A DNA stretch of 64,000 nt from Excoecaria cochinchinensis (GCA_947683425.1 CANTUQ010000055.1:8068501-8132500), one strand, 5' to 3'. Positions 10,256-22,007 are shown, counted from the stretch's first letter. Translations and numbers: made by a program. Notes: a model not told the origin generated them from the sequence alone.

Positions 10256-11310
10256 TCATCTCGATCTGGTGAAGAGCGGTGTTTCTTGAACCGCAGCTTC
10301 GGGGGTGAAGAGCAGTGTTTCTTGAACTGCAGCTTCGATCTGATGAAGAGCGGTGTTTCTTGAACCGCAGCTTCGGGGGTGAAGAGCAGTGTTTCTTGAA
10401 CTGCAGCTTCGATCTGTTGAAGAGCGGTGTTTCTTGAACCGCAGCTTCGGGGGTGAAGAGCAGTGTTTCTTGAACTGCAGCTTCGATCTGTTGAAGAGCG
10501 GTGTTTCTTGAACCGCAGCTTCGGGGGTGAAGAGCAGTGTTTCTTGAACTGCAGCTTCGATCTGATGAAGAGCGGTGTTTCTTGAACCGCAGCTTCGGGG
10601 GTGAAGAGCAGTGTTTCTTGAACTGCAGCTTCGATCTGATGAAGAGAGGTGTTTCTTGAACCGCAGTTTTGGGGGTGAAGAGCAGTGTTTCTTTAACTGC
10701 AGCTTCGAGTTGCGATCTGATGAAGAGCGGTGTTTCTTCAACCGCAGCTTCGGGGTGAAGAGCAGTGTTTCTTTAACTGCAGCTTCGATCTGATGAAGAG
10801 CGGTGTTTCTTCAACCGCAGCTTCGGGGTGAAGAGCAGTGTTTCTCTAACTGCAGGTTCGATCTGATGAAGAGCGGTGTTTCTTCAACCGCAGCTCCAGG
10901 GTGAAGAGCAGTGTTTCTTTAACTGCAGCTTCGATCTGATGAAGAGCGGTGTTTCTTCAACCGCAGCTCCAGGGTGAAGAGCAGTGTTTCTTTAACTGCA
11001 GCTTCGATCTGATGAAGAGCGGTGTTTCTTCAACCGCAGCTCCAGGGTGAAGAGCAGTGTTTCTTTAACTGCAGCTTCGATCTGATGAAGAGCGGTGTTT
11101 CTTCAACCGCAGCTTCGGGGTGAAGAGCAGTGTTTCTTTAACTGCAGCTTCGATCTGATGAAGAGCGGTGTTTCTTCAACCGCAGCTCCAGGGTGAAGAG
11201 CAGTGTTTCTTTAACTGCAGCTTCGATCTGATGAAGAGCGGTGTTTCTTCAACCGCAGCTTCGGGGTGAAGAGCAGTGTTTCTTTAACTGCAGCTTCGAG
11301 TTGCGATCTG
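10256..11310. repeat. 74-bp tandem repeat of two alternating hairpins (E2 3' UTR)
   Basis: About 14 copies of a 74-bp period, each made of two roughly 37-bp half-units. One half contains GCGGTGTTTCTTGAACCGC and the other GCAGTGTTTCTTGAACTGC. Each is a 5-bp stem around a 9-base loop, flanked by GAAG and CTTC that can extend the stem. The two stems differ by a paired change (G-C versus A-T), so pairing is preserved. Later copies change the loop (TTCTTCA, TTCTTTA) but keep the stems. One copy near 10645 loses pairing. The array sits just upstream of the polypurine tract and would be in the element RNA. It is not a CRISPR array; no protein can be supported from it. Confidence 0.92.
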
Positions 11311-11430
11311 CTCTATCGCTGATATTTATCTTGAACTATCTTTTTTTTTTCTTGCAAAAAAGGAAAATGCAAATTTGTAAGGTAAATCATTAAAAAGATA
11401 TGTACCTGTGGCAGTACCTGCTTATTGGGG
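11311..11430. other. E2 interior spacer
   Basis: Short T-rich spacer between the hairpin array and the next repeat block. No gene or motif recognised. Confidence 0.5.
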
Positions 11431-11590
11431 TCATTGCCAGTTGACGCTCACTGGGAGACTTTGATGCTCACTGGGAGGTTTTGACCGAGAGGCTTTGATG
11501 CTTACTGAGAGGCTTTGATACTCACTGGGAGGTTTTGATCGAGAGGCTTTGATGCTCATTGGGAGGTTTTGATCATAGGTAGTGTCTGAC
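11431..11590. repeat. Short tandem repeats of ACTGGGAGGTTTTGAT type
   Basis: Imperfect repeats of about 20-35 bp alternating GGGAGGTTTTGAT and GAGAGGCTTTGATGCTC. They belong to the repeat-rich 3' UTR. A short minus ORF here is only the translated repeat. Confidence 0.75.
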
Positions 11591-12394
11591 AACGTTGAGC
11601 TGAACCCATCATTTGGGTCACTTTTAAGCATGGGTTCTATTTGGACCTTTCCCCTGAGTCACGTACATGGCAATATATACAAAATATTGTGTGTGTATGT
11701 GAGCATGTGTGTAAAATGTATATATACATTTGAATTAGGATTTTGTACACTTTGTGTGATGTGTGTGAGCGTAAAACTTATGATAGAAAAAAACTTACCT
11801 GCTTGCCCTCGGCATGGAGTGCAGGAATAGGCTTGCTCTTTTGAGTGTTTTTGGGAGCGGGTCCGCGAGATTCCATTCTCGTGAGGACTTCATCTTGATC
11901 TGCTTATTTTCGGTTTGCTTTTGCATCTGCCTATGCATGGATAGTCTGCTTCTCAATGGACCTCCTTTTCTGCATATTTGTGTGATTCCGGATTGTCCTG
12001 AGCACGGTGTTCTTCCGTTGACTCATGCTGGAATACAATGGCCAATAGTGTCGAGCTAAACCCATTTCTTGGATATGAGGTCTATTCAGACTTTCCTTCT
12101 AAGTCATGTGCATAACAACATATACAACAGATTGTGTGTGCTTATGGACTCGTGTGTGAAATGTACATACATAAAGCTATATACACAAAACACGAGGATT
12201 AATGTACAAGAATTGTGTGTGCAAAACTATAAGTGTAAAGGATTAAACACATGAGATATGCAAGAAGACATGCAAAAGATCTATGCATGTGAGATGCATA
12301 TGAGATGCAAAAATGGATAAGGCATTGGCTCGGCTACCCTGATGCCCCCTGAAAAATCTAGACCCGTGTGCATCTTTGCCCCCGAACTTAGGTT
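11591..12394. other. E2 interior, no gene seen
   Basis: Degenerate 3' UTR sequence. Two similar segments (around 11600-11740 and 12040-12180, sharing the GAGCTAAACCCAT and ACATGGCAATATATAC-like phrases) suggest an old internal duplication. Short ORFs show no domain signature. Confidence 0.5.
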
Positions 12395-12890
12395 GACTTG
12401 AGAATCGCCTCTTCAGAGGACTTGAGAATTACCTCTTAAGAGGATTTGGAGAATTGCATCTTCAGAGGATTTAGGGTTTGCCTCGTCAGAGGGCTTGGAC
12501 TTGGATATTTTGCCTCCTCAGAGGACTTTGAGATTTTTGCCTACCTAGAGAACTTGGATAATTTGCCTCCTCAGAGGACTTGAGGGATTCTTTTTCTTTT
12601 TATGCCTCTTCAGATGACTTTTGAGAGGAGTGTCGAGCACCATGTATGCATGGAATGCACGTGAAAAGCTATGCATGCAAATGTTCAAGCATGAGAAATG
12701 TATGCAGAGGGATAAGAATCGCCTCTTGAGAGGACTTACAGAACTGATTGCCCCGGAGAGGACTTAAGTTGACTTGCCCCCGGAGAGAATTTTGGTTGAT
12801 TAAGAATCGCCTTTTCAGAGGGCTTGAGAATTGCCTTTTAAGGAGGCTTTGGAAGTTCGCCTTTTCAGAGGACTTAAGCTTGTCTACATG
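12395..12890. repeat. Palindromic CCTCTTCAGAGG repeat block
   Basis: More than ten imperfect repeats of about 22-40 bp built around CCTCTTCAGAGG, CCTCCTCAGAGG or CCTCTTAAGAGG followed by ACTTGAGAATTG-like sequence. Nearly all copies keep self-complementary arms CCTC and GAGG. Related to the CCTGAGAGGTCTT repeats in the E7 3' UTR (61220-61590), so this repeat type is shared between Tat-like families. Confidence 0.8.
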
Positions 12891-13500
12891 GGATTGATGT
12901 ATACTATCTAGTGTGCATTGGACACCATGTATGCATGGAATGCATGTGAAAGGCTATGCATTTATGAAATGACATGCAAAGGACTATGATCCTGAAATGC
13001 TTATGCGCATGTCATATATGCCAATGGCTTATATTCATGTGGAAGATTATGGAACATGTGCTAAGAATCGTTATTCTAACATGCTTGCAAATGATTATGA
13101 ATGAGAAAGACATGCAAAAGTTCATGCGTGAGAGATATATGCAAGGGGATTATGTATGCAAACTATGTGCAAATGATCATGCATACATATGATCATGCAT
13201 GTGGTAAAGAGTCATTCATTGGCATAGATGTAAAAAAATCATATGCAAAGACAGGTGGGATATGTTATATACATGAAAGCTATGTAAGGAATTGGGTATG
13301 TGCGATGTGTTCATATACAACTATGTGTATGAAACATATGTAGGAAAAATCACATATATGTGTATTGAATGCATGCGAAAAATGTGGATGCAAGATGCTG
13401 GCAAAGGATATGCCCATAAAGAGCCACATGCGTTAAAAGCACTTATGAAATGTATTCGCTAAAGCTCTTATGCCAAAAGACATGCACCAAGAATTGTACA
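12891..13500. repeat. CATG/GCAT-rich interspersed block
   Basis: Dense irregular occurrences of ATGCATG, GCATGC, CATGTATGC and CATGTGAAA-type words without a fixed period. It resembles the block at 15420-16500 and the short leader stretch at 57240-57530. ORFs here are composition artefacts. Confidence 0.65.
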
Positions 13501-15419
13501 TGTAAAACTATTTATTGAGAATATTTGCTACAATTATGTGTAAAAACATTTGCAAAAAGTAGATGTACAAGGAATATTGTTGAGATACACAAAGTATCAT
13601 TTTCATGGGTAGTGATAAGAAATACCCCAAGATTGTAAAATGAGTGCAACCTATTAGGTACCTCAAACTCGAATTTCTAACTGCCTTTAAGCATATTGAA
13701 TGAACCACATTCTCAACTGATTCAATCTCATCAAAAGAATTCGGGAGTCATTCCCAATGAAGTGCAAGAAAGTAAACACGTAAGTATCGACGTTTACTAA
13801 ATCAGCATGTGAATACGAGGCATACCATGCGATCTCTGTGTGTATGTGCAAAAGGCCAAAACAAGATTTTTCATTTTTCAAAAGCAACTTCTAATTGCAA
13901 CTTTTGGAGAAGAGACTCGACTCGAATGCAAATGCACTCGTGGCTTCCCGCTTGAAGCTCAAGAGACACCATACGCCTCTTCCTACGTACCAAACCTTAC
14001 TAGAAGGTCATCTCCGCTAGTTAGATAAGGCCAAACCAAGAATCAATAGGTCTTACTTTGGTTGTAATGTTAGGCTTGGGTAATTGGTTATCAAAGGAGG
14101 ATCAGGTCGCTAAAGAAAAACGGCCGCAGCGTTCATTCGGATGAATGAACCATTTTCAACCCCAATTGTATACTATTCTAGATACTCTTGAATTGGAATT
14201 CGGTAATACTTGATCTCATCAAGCTCAGCATAAAAATTAAGCTAAAAGATAGCTATTGAAACTCATCAAGGGGTATTATCTTGTGCCCTACCATTTTTCT
14301 TTCTTTTTTTTTTTCTTCTATTTTTTCTTCAATTTTTTCTTCAATTTTTTTCAATTTCGATTTTTTTCAATTTTTTTTTTTTTTCGCTTCTTTTTTTTTT
14401 TTTGCTTCTTTTTTTTTTTTCGCAAGCTCATGTATCTAACTACACAAAAGGTTTATCGATGATTCAAACCCCTTTCCAAAAGTGTAGTCCAAAGATTATC
14501 GATGATTGAAAATTTTTCAAGGGGTAAACCCGTCCTTATCAGGGTGATTTCTGGCAACCCAAAAAAAATTATCACTGATTGAGATTCTCTTTTTCAAAGT
14601 GCTCTCCTTCTTTATCAGGATGATATTGATAGCTCAAAGAAAATTGTCAAAGATTGAGATTCTTTTTCCCAAAGTGTAAATCCATTCTAATCAGGACAAT
14701 TTTTGATGGTTCAAAGAATTGTCAATGATCAAACCTCAAAGATCATCAATGATTAAAAATCTCTTTCAGAAGCGTAAACCCACTTTCATCGGGATAATTT
14801 TTTGATAGCTCAAGAGAATATCGTAAAGTGCATCCATCTTTACTAGAGCGGCCATTCTTCTAAGGGGAAGCCAAAATCATTTTAGGCGAAAGGTAATTCT
14901 AATGTGTGAAACAACAAAACTGGCACGCATTTAGCATACCAAAATAAAGGCTCAAGGGGCTAGCAAGCGATTATAACACGAGGGTAGGAAATGGTCATTT
15001 AGAGAGCTATACAAAGAAATAGCGCCTAAATCATTTTCTAGATTCAGCCTTATCGACGAGTCGCTTTGACGGATAATCGGAAAGGTTCTAGTGCTCTCAG
15101 TGAGTTTTCATCCAATCCCCTAGTTGCAACTAGTTTTTTTTTTAGTTTATTTTTAAAATGGGCCAAAAGTGCTCTGAACTTAGAAATGACATGGTATGAT
15201 CAAATATCTTCATGTGATCTAGCTCTTAAAGACCAAACATATATACTCCTTGCTTAATTCAAAGTGGAATGAAACTCAGATTTCTAGAGTTAAGATCAAA
15301 TCCATTCATAGTTGAGAACTACTTAGGCAGAGTCGAACTTTGAATCAGAGGTACCTTAATGAGGTGCAAACATGTCAGCGTTTTAGGATACAGCTTAACA
15401 CAAAAATATTTTTAATTTA
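13501..15419. other. E2 interior, degenerate, with poly-T tract
   Basis: No gene recognised. A T-rich low-complexity tract occupies about 14290-14430. From 14440 to 14830 diverged repeats share TCATCAATGATTGA and AGTGTAAACCC phrases. Consistent with long non-coding interior of a non-autonomous element. Confidence 0.55.
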
Positions 15420-16500
15420 TCAAAAATGTATATGTACAAAAATTGTGTAGGCACAAAGAATTTTTTTTTTCTCTTTTTTTTTTTTATGAAATATGCACAA
15501 ACTATGCATTACAAATCATGTATATGGAATGGCATATGCAATAGCGTCATGTACATTAGCAATGGGTGTAAGAATCTGTATGTGCGAAACATTTGTAAAA
15601 ACATTTGTATAAAAAATGTGTACATGAAATATGTGCAAAGGTGTGTGTAAAACACCTGCGAAAAATATGAGTGTGTAACACTGCATGATAAATGATGTGC
15701 ATGCATAAATTTGCAATGTACATGTATACGATGAAAGCATGAGTACAACCTATGGCACAGTATAGGAATGAATGTTCATGATATATGGTACATGTAAACA
15801 TGACATGATCTAGACAAGATATGAATGCATGACGTAAGGTGAAGACGACCTAACATGGTAATATGCACCAATGAGTCGTGAGGAGTGGCAGAACTCACGT
15901 ATATAGAAGTGCAAAGTATATACAAATAATGCACATGAGATGGGACACAGCATAAGAATGGTTGTGTATAGTGAGCGGAGTATGCGTGCAATACGAGGCA
16001 TGCAATGAAAGTGTCTGCACGAAACAAATAGTGTTCACAAAGTATGCGTATTTACATGGTATGAGCATACAAGACATGCATTGGTATATACAATGACTAA
16101 CATGCATGATGAAGAAATTATATGTACATGACATAACTCACGTATGATGGTACATGTTCATGATATGGTGTACAATGTGAAAAATGCAAGGTATTTTCTG
16201 TATTTGATGTCAGTCTAATGAAGTATGCTAATGTGTGCACAATGACATGCAGCAGTATATGTATGTTCCAAGGCATAATGTTAATGTACATGTGTAATGT
16301 GAGCATACGAATATGTACATGCTATGACACATGGTGAATGCATTTTTTTGATTTGATTTTATTATCTTATACATGTCATGGTGGTAGTATGTCAGTGTGT
16401 GCTATGATGCATGCCAATACGTACCTTCAGGTATGTAGGCTATATGTACTGATTATGGTGCATGAATAATGCGCAATACATGGTCATGTTGTTCAACAAT
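15420..16500. repeat. GTACATG/CATG-rich interspersed block
   Basis: About 1 kb dense in ACATG, GTACATG, TGCATG and TATGTAC words, alternating purine and pyrimidine. No fixed repeat unit. The five or six overlapping minus-strand ORFs look alike because the words are palindromic; they are not genes. Confidence 0.65.
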
Positions 16501-16512
16501 AATATATAACGT

Positions 16513-16905
16513 CTAACGGAAATTACAATGATACATTGAGATATGTGACAAACTATACGCAAGATAATATGTACATGTGATAGTTTTATGCACAGGAAAG
16601 TACGTATATAGAGGAAATAATAAAAAAATTATTTGTGTATGAATGATACATTGAAACTCAAGAAAAACTATACACAGGATGATGAACAATCCTTCAGCCA
16701 TAGCGCCCATCACATCTAGCATCATTCGTTCAAAATCTTCTAGCCTTCTGGCAAGATCTTGAATAGTCAAAGTTCCAGCCTCTCCTGACACAGTGGATGA
16801 TTCACTGATTGTTGAGAGTGACTCAAAATCCCAACCAAGTACTATTTCTGGCAATCCAAAGGGCTAGTCCGTTCTTATTAGTCAACCGTCAGGACCTCTA
16901 ATCCA
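16513..16905 (-). pseudogene. E2 gag N-terminal remnant
   Basis: The minus-strand reading from about 16854 gives DFESLSTISESS, then TIQDLARRLEDFERMMLDVM. This parallels the N-terminus of E8 gag (DSESLSTTSESS, TTQDLAKRLEDFERRVLEMM) and more distantly E1 and E3. After about 60 residues the similarity stops, and the rest of gag, including the capsid core and knuckle, is missing. Upstream codons contain stops. It may persist as a packaging or leader sequence rather than as protein (inference). Confidence 0.8.
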
Positions 16906-17685
16906 CTCAGATAAATTTATAATGGCTGAAATATTCAAATTGTTAGAATAATGCATGGATGATAATATACAATACGTGATTATAAACAATCACATGCAAG
17001 CAAGTAGGTCATTCCACCCTTATTTCTCCCACACACGTGGTCGTGCAGTCTCTTTCCTAGGTGGGATTAGCCCAAGGGTTAACAGGGAACCCAATAGGCG
17101 CGTATGGTGCGCGGCGAAAAACCGGCAACATAACACTCCTATGCTAATGTACAAGCGGATGGATAATGATCGTCACGTATTCGGACGCTCCATAAATTTC
17201 GACATGGCCCTACCGGGGCATGATAGCCTTTGGCTAGGTTACCAAGTGAGATATTTGGATTCGTCCAATACGTAAGGATCCATACAGCAAGCATGAGATT
17301 TAAGGTTCATTTCACTTGTGGAAAGTGACTACAGTCATTACATGAGCTTTGGACAAGGGAGATGTTCCTTTGAGGCTACCCAAGCATGATCCCTGCCGAC
17401 GGGTCTAGCTCATCACGAGCGTAACGACCGATCGGGTCATCATTTTGATATACCATTGAGGTACGTGGCTTGGGCTGGTGATTATCCTTAACACTTCCCC
17501 AAATTGAGTGAAAATGAGGAGGTGCTTCAGGAACGCACCGGGGCTAAAAGAGGGACCAAACTAGCGTATTCTAAGGCTCTAATGATATGCAAATGCAAAT
17601 TTGAGAGAAAGCGAATTTATGAATTAAATTTTAATCATAAATGTTAAAAAAGGTATTTTCAAATCGAAATCTCGAACCATAAACG
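16906..17685 (-). other. E2 5' leader
   Basis: Non-coding leader between primer site and gag remnant, homologous to the E1, E3 and E8 leaders; shared phrases include CCTAGGTGGGATTGGCCCA-like and AACACTTCCC segments. It contains the pyrimidine-rich TTTCAG|CC site next to the gag remnant near 16910. Confidence 0.8.
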
Positions 17686-17703
17686 TCCCCAGTGGAGTCG
17701 CCA
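17686..17703 (-). other. E2 primer binding site
   Basis: TGGCGACTCCACTGGGGA on the minus strand, one base after the 5' LTR end. E1 has the identical site, and E3 and E8 have mutated forms. From memory this is the tRNA-Arg-type site of Tat/Ogre elements; the tRNA identity is not verified here. Confidence 0.85.
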
Positions 17704-19303
17704 CTGTGACGCGCGCCGGATCCCGATGCGCCGCCCGTTCGACCGCCCGCACGTGGGCGACCGGGGCATTTGCGGGTCCGTTGGCATCTTGCGATAAATC
17801 ACAAGTGCGTCTATGTTGAGCAACACGGAGGTTTCATGGAGTCGCCACCCAATAGAACATTGGGAAAGTTTCTCTCGCCTCGGAGAGCCTAAGACTGCGT
17901 TTTTTATCCATATTGAGCCATGAGGCCTAGGATTAGCGCTAAAGTCTCGTGACTCAAGAAGTATCTTGAAGGATAACCTCTAACCTCTCGAGCCCAAAGA
18001 CCAGAGCTGGGTCCGGGATTTCTCATCTATTTCTACCTCAATTATTTTATGATCAAATTTTAATGTCATTAATTCGCTCTCTCTCCACACTATGCAATTG
18101 ATTAAAAGGCGCATTTATTCACATTCGGAAAGCAGTAAATGAGCGGATAAATAATGAAGTGATAAAGTACAATAATACAAGGAGCGGAATACAACTCCCT
18201 TTTATAAATGTGCGAATCATGCATAAATCGGGGCATTGTTTATTTTGAGGACTTTGGTCCTCGCATGCATCGTTATCAAAAATAGGGTATTTTATATGTG
18301 ATGATCTTTATTGGATGAAAATAGGGCGTTGGGACCCTTTTGCATTTTTGTACAAAACCCCCTTTTATTTAAGTAGAAATTGTTGGTCTATTTTTACTTT
18401 TAACAGAAAAAAAGGGCTTATTCATATACGTAAGATAATTAATGAATGAAAAAGCGAGAGAAAATAAATCAAGAGGTTTAAGAAAACTAAACCGGACGAA
18501 ATCCACCATGCATGGTAGGCAGCCACTCAAGCTCGAAAATATCCAAGAGGACCAATATACACTCACAGAAAATTAAGAGATGTTAACATTCATGAAATTA
18601 ACACATGAGAAATCGAAAAGACTGAATAGAGATGAAAAATGGTCAAAACAATGGAAGCAGAACCCACCGACGGCCTGTTCCTGGTTGACCGACGGGCGTC
18701 GGTTTAGTTATTCCACACGCCCGTTTGTCACTCAAGGAGGGCGTCTATGGGTGGGTGACCGACGGGCGTCGGTCATAAAGATGACCCGTCGGTCACCTCA
18801 GTCTCAAAAAAACAGAAAGGAGAAAAGGGCCTTTTGAAAATAAAATAAGAAAAGGTTTTATTCAAGAAGGGGACGAGGGAGTCAAAATGAAGAAAAGTAA
18901 TGACAGGTATTCAAAAATTTCACAGAATGAATGAATAAATGATAAATAATTAAATATAAGATGAAGACAGAGAGAAAATCCGGAATATTTACCCTCAGAT
19001 AGTTGCCTTGGGTAGAATTTTGATGTCGGTTAGATCCCCGCGCGTTCCACGAGAAAATAGGAGAATGAAAGATGAGAGAGAGAAAATGAGCTATTTCACC
19101 TCTGATCCTTCAGAAAGTCGATTTAGGAGTCCAAATCTAAAGAAAACTAATTAGTTTTTAGTTCCTTTGATCGATTTGATCCTTGATTAAGTAAAATTCT
19201 TTGGGAAATGTGTGTTTTGGAAGAGAGAGAAAACGTGCTCGAATTTTGGCAGAGTTTCCCCTTCTGAAAAATTTCCCAACCCTTTTGAAGTTGAAATCCG
19301 AAC

Positions 19304-19311
19304 CTTATATA
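19304..19311 (-). promoter_or_regulatory. TATA box candidate of E2 5' LTR
   Basis: TATATAAG on the minus strand between the palindrome array and the rest of the LTR; this would be the copy that drives the element RNA. Confidence 0.6.
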
Positions 19312-19319
19312 GCCAGACA

Positions 19320-19553
19320 CGACCGACGGGCGTCGGTGCATAGGGGCGGGCGTCGGAAGAATCCTACTGACACAAGGACACTTCCGACGGCCCTGCCACC
19401 TTCACCGACGGGCGTCGCAACGGTTGCGTGCCCCGGGAAACCAGGCGGCTCCTGACAGGGGCGGTGACTTTCCGACGGGCGTCGGAAAATCCCCCAAGCC
19501 GTCGGTGACTCAAAGCGACGGGCTACTTCCACAGACGGGCTGGCCGTCTGTGG
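19320..19553. repeat. U3 palindrome array, E2 5' LTR
   Basis: Same array as 9707-9940. One copy differs between the LTRs (GTCGGAACGG versus GTCGCAACGG), breaking one arm here. Confidence 0.88.
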
Positions 19554-19744
19554 AGGACAAAAAACCCTTTTGACTCAGAAAACTCCCGTTTTCTCCCCCT
19601 CTGCCCCTGAAGTGTAGAAAAACCTCATTTCTCACGGAACGCGGGACTAAAACCTCCAACTTCAGCCTCCTGTACAGGCCTCGAACATTGATTTCTTCAT
19701 AGGGTAACCTCTGATCCGGACTGTTCCAGGACACGGTGCTTACA

Positions 19745-19749
19745 CCAAC
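19745..19749. repeat. E2 target site duplication, right copy (CCAAC)
   Basis: CCAAC, identical to 8087-8091. Confidence 0.95.
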
Positions 19750-20395
19750 CTTATTAATCCCGCACACAAGGTCATAGTCTCTTTCCTAGGTGGGATTGGC
19801 CCATGGGATATGAACACGTATGGTGCACGGTGAAAATCCGGCAGCATAACCTCTCCTAACTAATGTACAGGCGGATGGGTTATGATCATTATGTATCTAG
19901 GCAATCCGAATAAGTCATCTTGGGACTATCGGGGCATGAAAGCCTTTGATTAGGTGACCAATCAAACCATCTGGGCTTGTCCAATACATAATGATCCATA
20001 CAGCTGGCATAGTATTAATGTTCATATCACTTAGGGGAAGTAATTATTTCCAGTACATGAGCTTTAGTCAAAGGTGGTGTTGCTTTAGGGCTACCCAAAC
20101 ATGGTCCCTGCCAATGGGTCTAGCTCATCATGAGCGTAACGACCGATTGGGTCACCATTTAATATACCATGATGGTACGAGGCTTGGGCTGGTGATTATC
20201 CTTAACACTTCCCTAAATTGAGTGAAAATAGGGTCGTGCTTCGGGAACGCACCGGGGTTAAAAGAGGGACCAAACTAGCGTAGATCTAAGGCTCTAATGA
20301 AATGCTATGCAGTTTCGAAAGAAGATGAAATTTTTAAATTAAAACTCAACTATAATTTTTAATCAAGGCACTTTCGAATCGAAGTCTCGAGTATA
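19750..20395 (-). other. E1 5' leader, LTR-proximal part
   Basis: Continuation of the E1 leader after the E2 insertion, collinear with E3 50345-50990. Non-coding. Mentally removing E2 and one CCAAC restores the leader layout seen in E3. Confidence 0.85.
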
Positions 20396-20413
20396 TCCCC
20401 AGTGGAGTCGCCA
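20396..20413 (-). other. E1 primer binding site
   Basis: TGGCGACTCCACTGGGGA on the minus strand, one base from the LTR end, identical to the E2 site. Confidence 0.85.
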
Positions 20414-22007
20414 CTGTGACGCGCGCCGAACCTCGCGGCCTCCCGAAAGCCCGCTTTGTGGCGATCAGGAGAGGTTCATAAAACTTGTAAGGTATTTATA
20501 AGCTGCGTCTATTCTGGGCAACAAAGAGGTTTCTTGGAGTCGCCACCCAATAGAACATTGGGAAGGGTCGTCTAGCCTCATCGAGGCTAAGACGGCACAT
20601 ACATATCCATCTTGGGCTAGCCAGAGGGATCTTGGAGGCCTCATCCTCTGCCCCCCTGGAGCCTAGGAATGTATATTTAAGCCTTTTGGTGGGACTCAAG
20701 AGGTGTCTTGGAAGTCCTAGACCTCTTGCCTCATTGAGCCACAAAGACCAGAGTGAGTTCGGGACTTCTCATTTATTTATACCTTGATTAATATTATAAT
20801 TGAGTTTTGAATTTATTGTTTCACCAACTTTCCACATGATACAATTTAATTTAAAGGCGCAATCATTCATATCAAAAGCAGTAAATGGAAGATAAATCCA
20901 AAAGCAAAACATTCGAAAATATTACAATAACACTAGGAGCGGAATACAACTCCCATTTATAAATGAAATGCAAATCAAGCATAAATTGGGGTATTCATTG
21001 ATGATGAGGACATTGATCCTCGCATGCATATTTATTATGAAATAGTTATTGATGTGATGATTTATTTGAGTATGAAAAACTAGGACATTGGTCCCATTTT
21101 TATTTAGAGAAAATGCCAGGTTAATTAATAGAAAGCTTTTTGGTCTTTTTTACTTCAACGATATTAAAACCATTTTCATAATAACATAAATAAAGGGTAA
21201 AGGCAAAGAAGGAACCCGAATAAAAGTCCTCGGACTGGCACAATCACCATCTTTCATAACTCCAACTCCAAATAGTCAGAAAATAACTCACAAGGATAAA
21301 CATGTTAGCATAAAAAAAACGTGAATAAAAAATAAAAGAATGAGAGAACCCTAATAGAAATAGGTTAAAAGATAGAATTTTATAAATCAAAAACGTAAAA
21401 GCCTGCCTAGGGACGGCCCCCTGTACCGTGCCATGGGCCGTCCCTAGTAAGGGAAAACAAGTAAAAAAGGACCTTTTAGCTCTTTTGTAAAAGAATGATA
21501 AAATACGTAAGAAATCAATGTGAATCAAATTAAATTACGCAAATGTTAGTTCAAAATGTTTACCCTCGGACTTTACCTTATAGGATGATTGTCGGATGAT
21601 TTCATCCTCGTATGCTTCGCAAGGATCGAGTTAGAATCAGATCAAAGAAAGAAAATTTATGTTATTCTTTCCTTGAAAATTTGATAGTAATCGAGTGTTC
21701 GAATTAGTTATATTGATGGAGACGAATGAATTTCGTCACCTCAAATTGACTTAATTCGCAAGAAAAATTGGAAGAAATTAATTAATTGGAAAAATTTCTC
21801 AAAATATAATTCTGCAAATAAAGCAGAGATTTTATAAACTTTTGAGTAAATTGCTCACATAAACTTTTCTAAAAATCAATTTCCCCAAAAATATTTGATA
21901 GCCTTTTTTTCAAAATAAATTGCTCTAAAATTTCTCTCTTTTTCTCATCCAAATTCCCAAATTTTCTCCCCAAATTTTCTAACCCCAAAATTGAAATTTT
22001 GATCCTC

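Larger units (their letters stand above)
8092..19744 (-). mobile_element. E2: complete non-autonomous Tat-like element, no pol
   Basis: Two direct 2,040-bp LTRs (8092-10131 and 17705-19744), a primer site next to the upper LTR, a polypurine tract next to the lower one and a perfect CCAAC target duplication. The 7.57-kb interior has no protease, RT, RNase H or integrase, only a gag N-terminal remnant and several families of tandem or palindromic repeats. By eye the LTRs differ at about 9-10 positions, suggesting recent insertion. The gag remnant is most like that of E8, so an E8-type element may be its autonomous partner (inference). LARD would be a reasonable class name. Confidence 0.93.
17705..19744 (-). 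repeat. E2 5' LTR
   Basis: Same 2,040-bp length and TG...CA ends as 8092-10131, with roughly 0.5 percent difference by eye. Contains the same palindromes (18663-18798 and 19320-19553) and TATA box (19304-19311). Confidence 0.95.

Noticed and set aside
10256..10741. 161-codon ORF across the hairpin array as a repeat protein
   Set aside because: It is open only because the 74-bp unit shifts frame through stop-free phases; about one third of the array lies outside it and variant copies break it.
10256..11310. Possible CRISPR-like array (regular repeats)
   Set aside because: The whole unit repeats without unique spacers, lies inside a plant retrotransposon and has no cas genes.
14256..14462. 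Phe-rich ORF suggesting a membrane protein
   Set aside because: Translated poly-T tract.
15509..16306. Cluster of overlapping short minus-strand ORFs rich in His, Tyr and Cys
   Set aside because: All come from the CATG/GTACATG-rich block and are open in several frames at once.
17700..17710. Primer sites as tRNA gene fragments
   Set aside because: Only 18 bases complementary to tRNA 3' ends, next to LTR boundaries; no cloverleaf.
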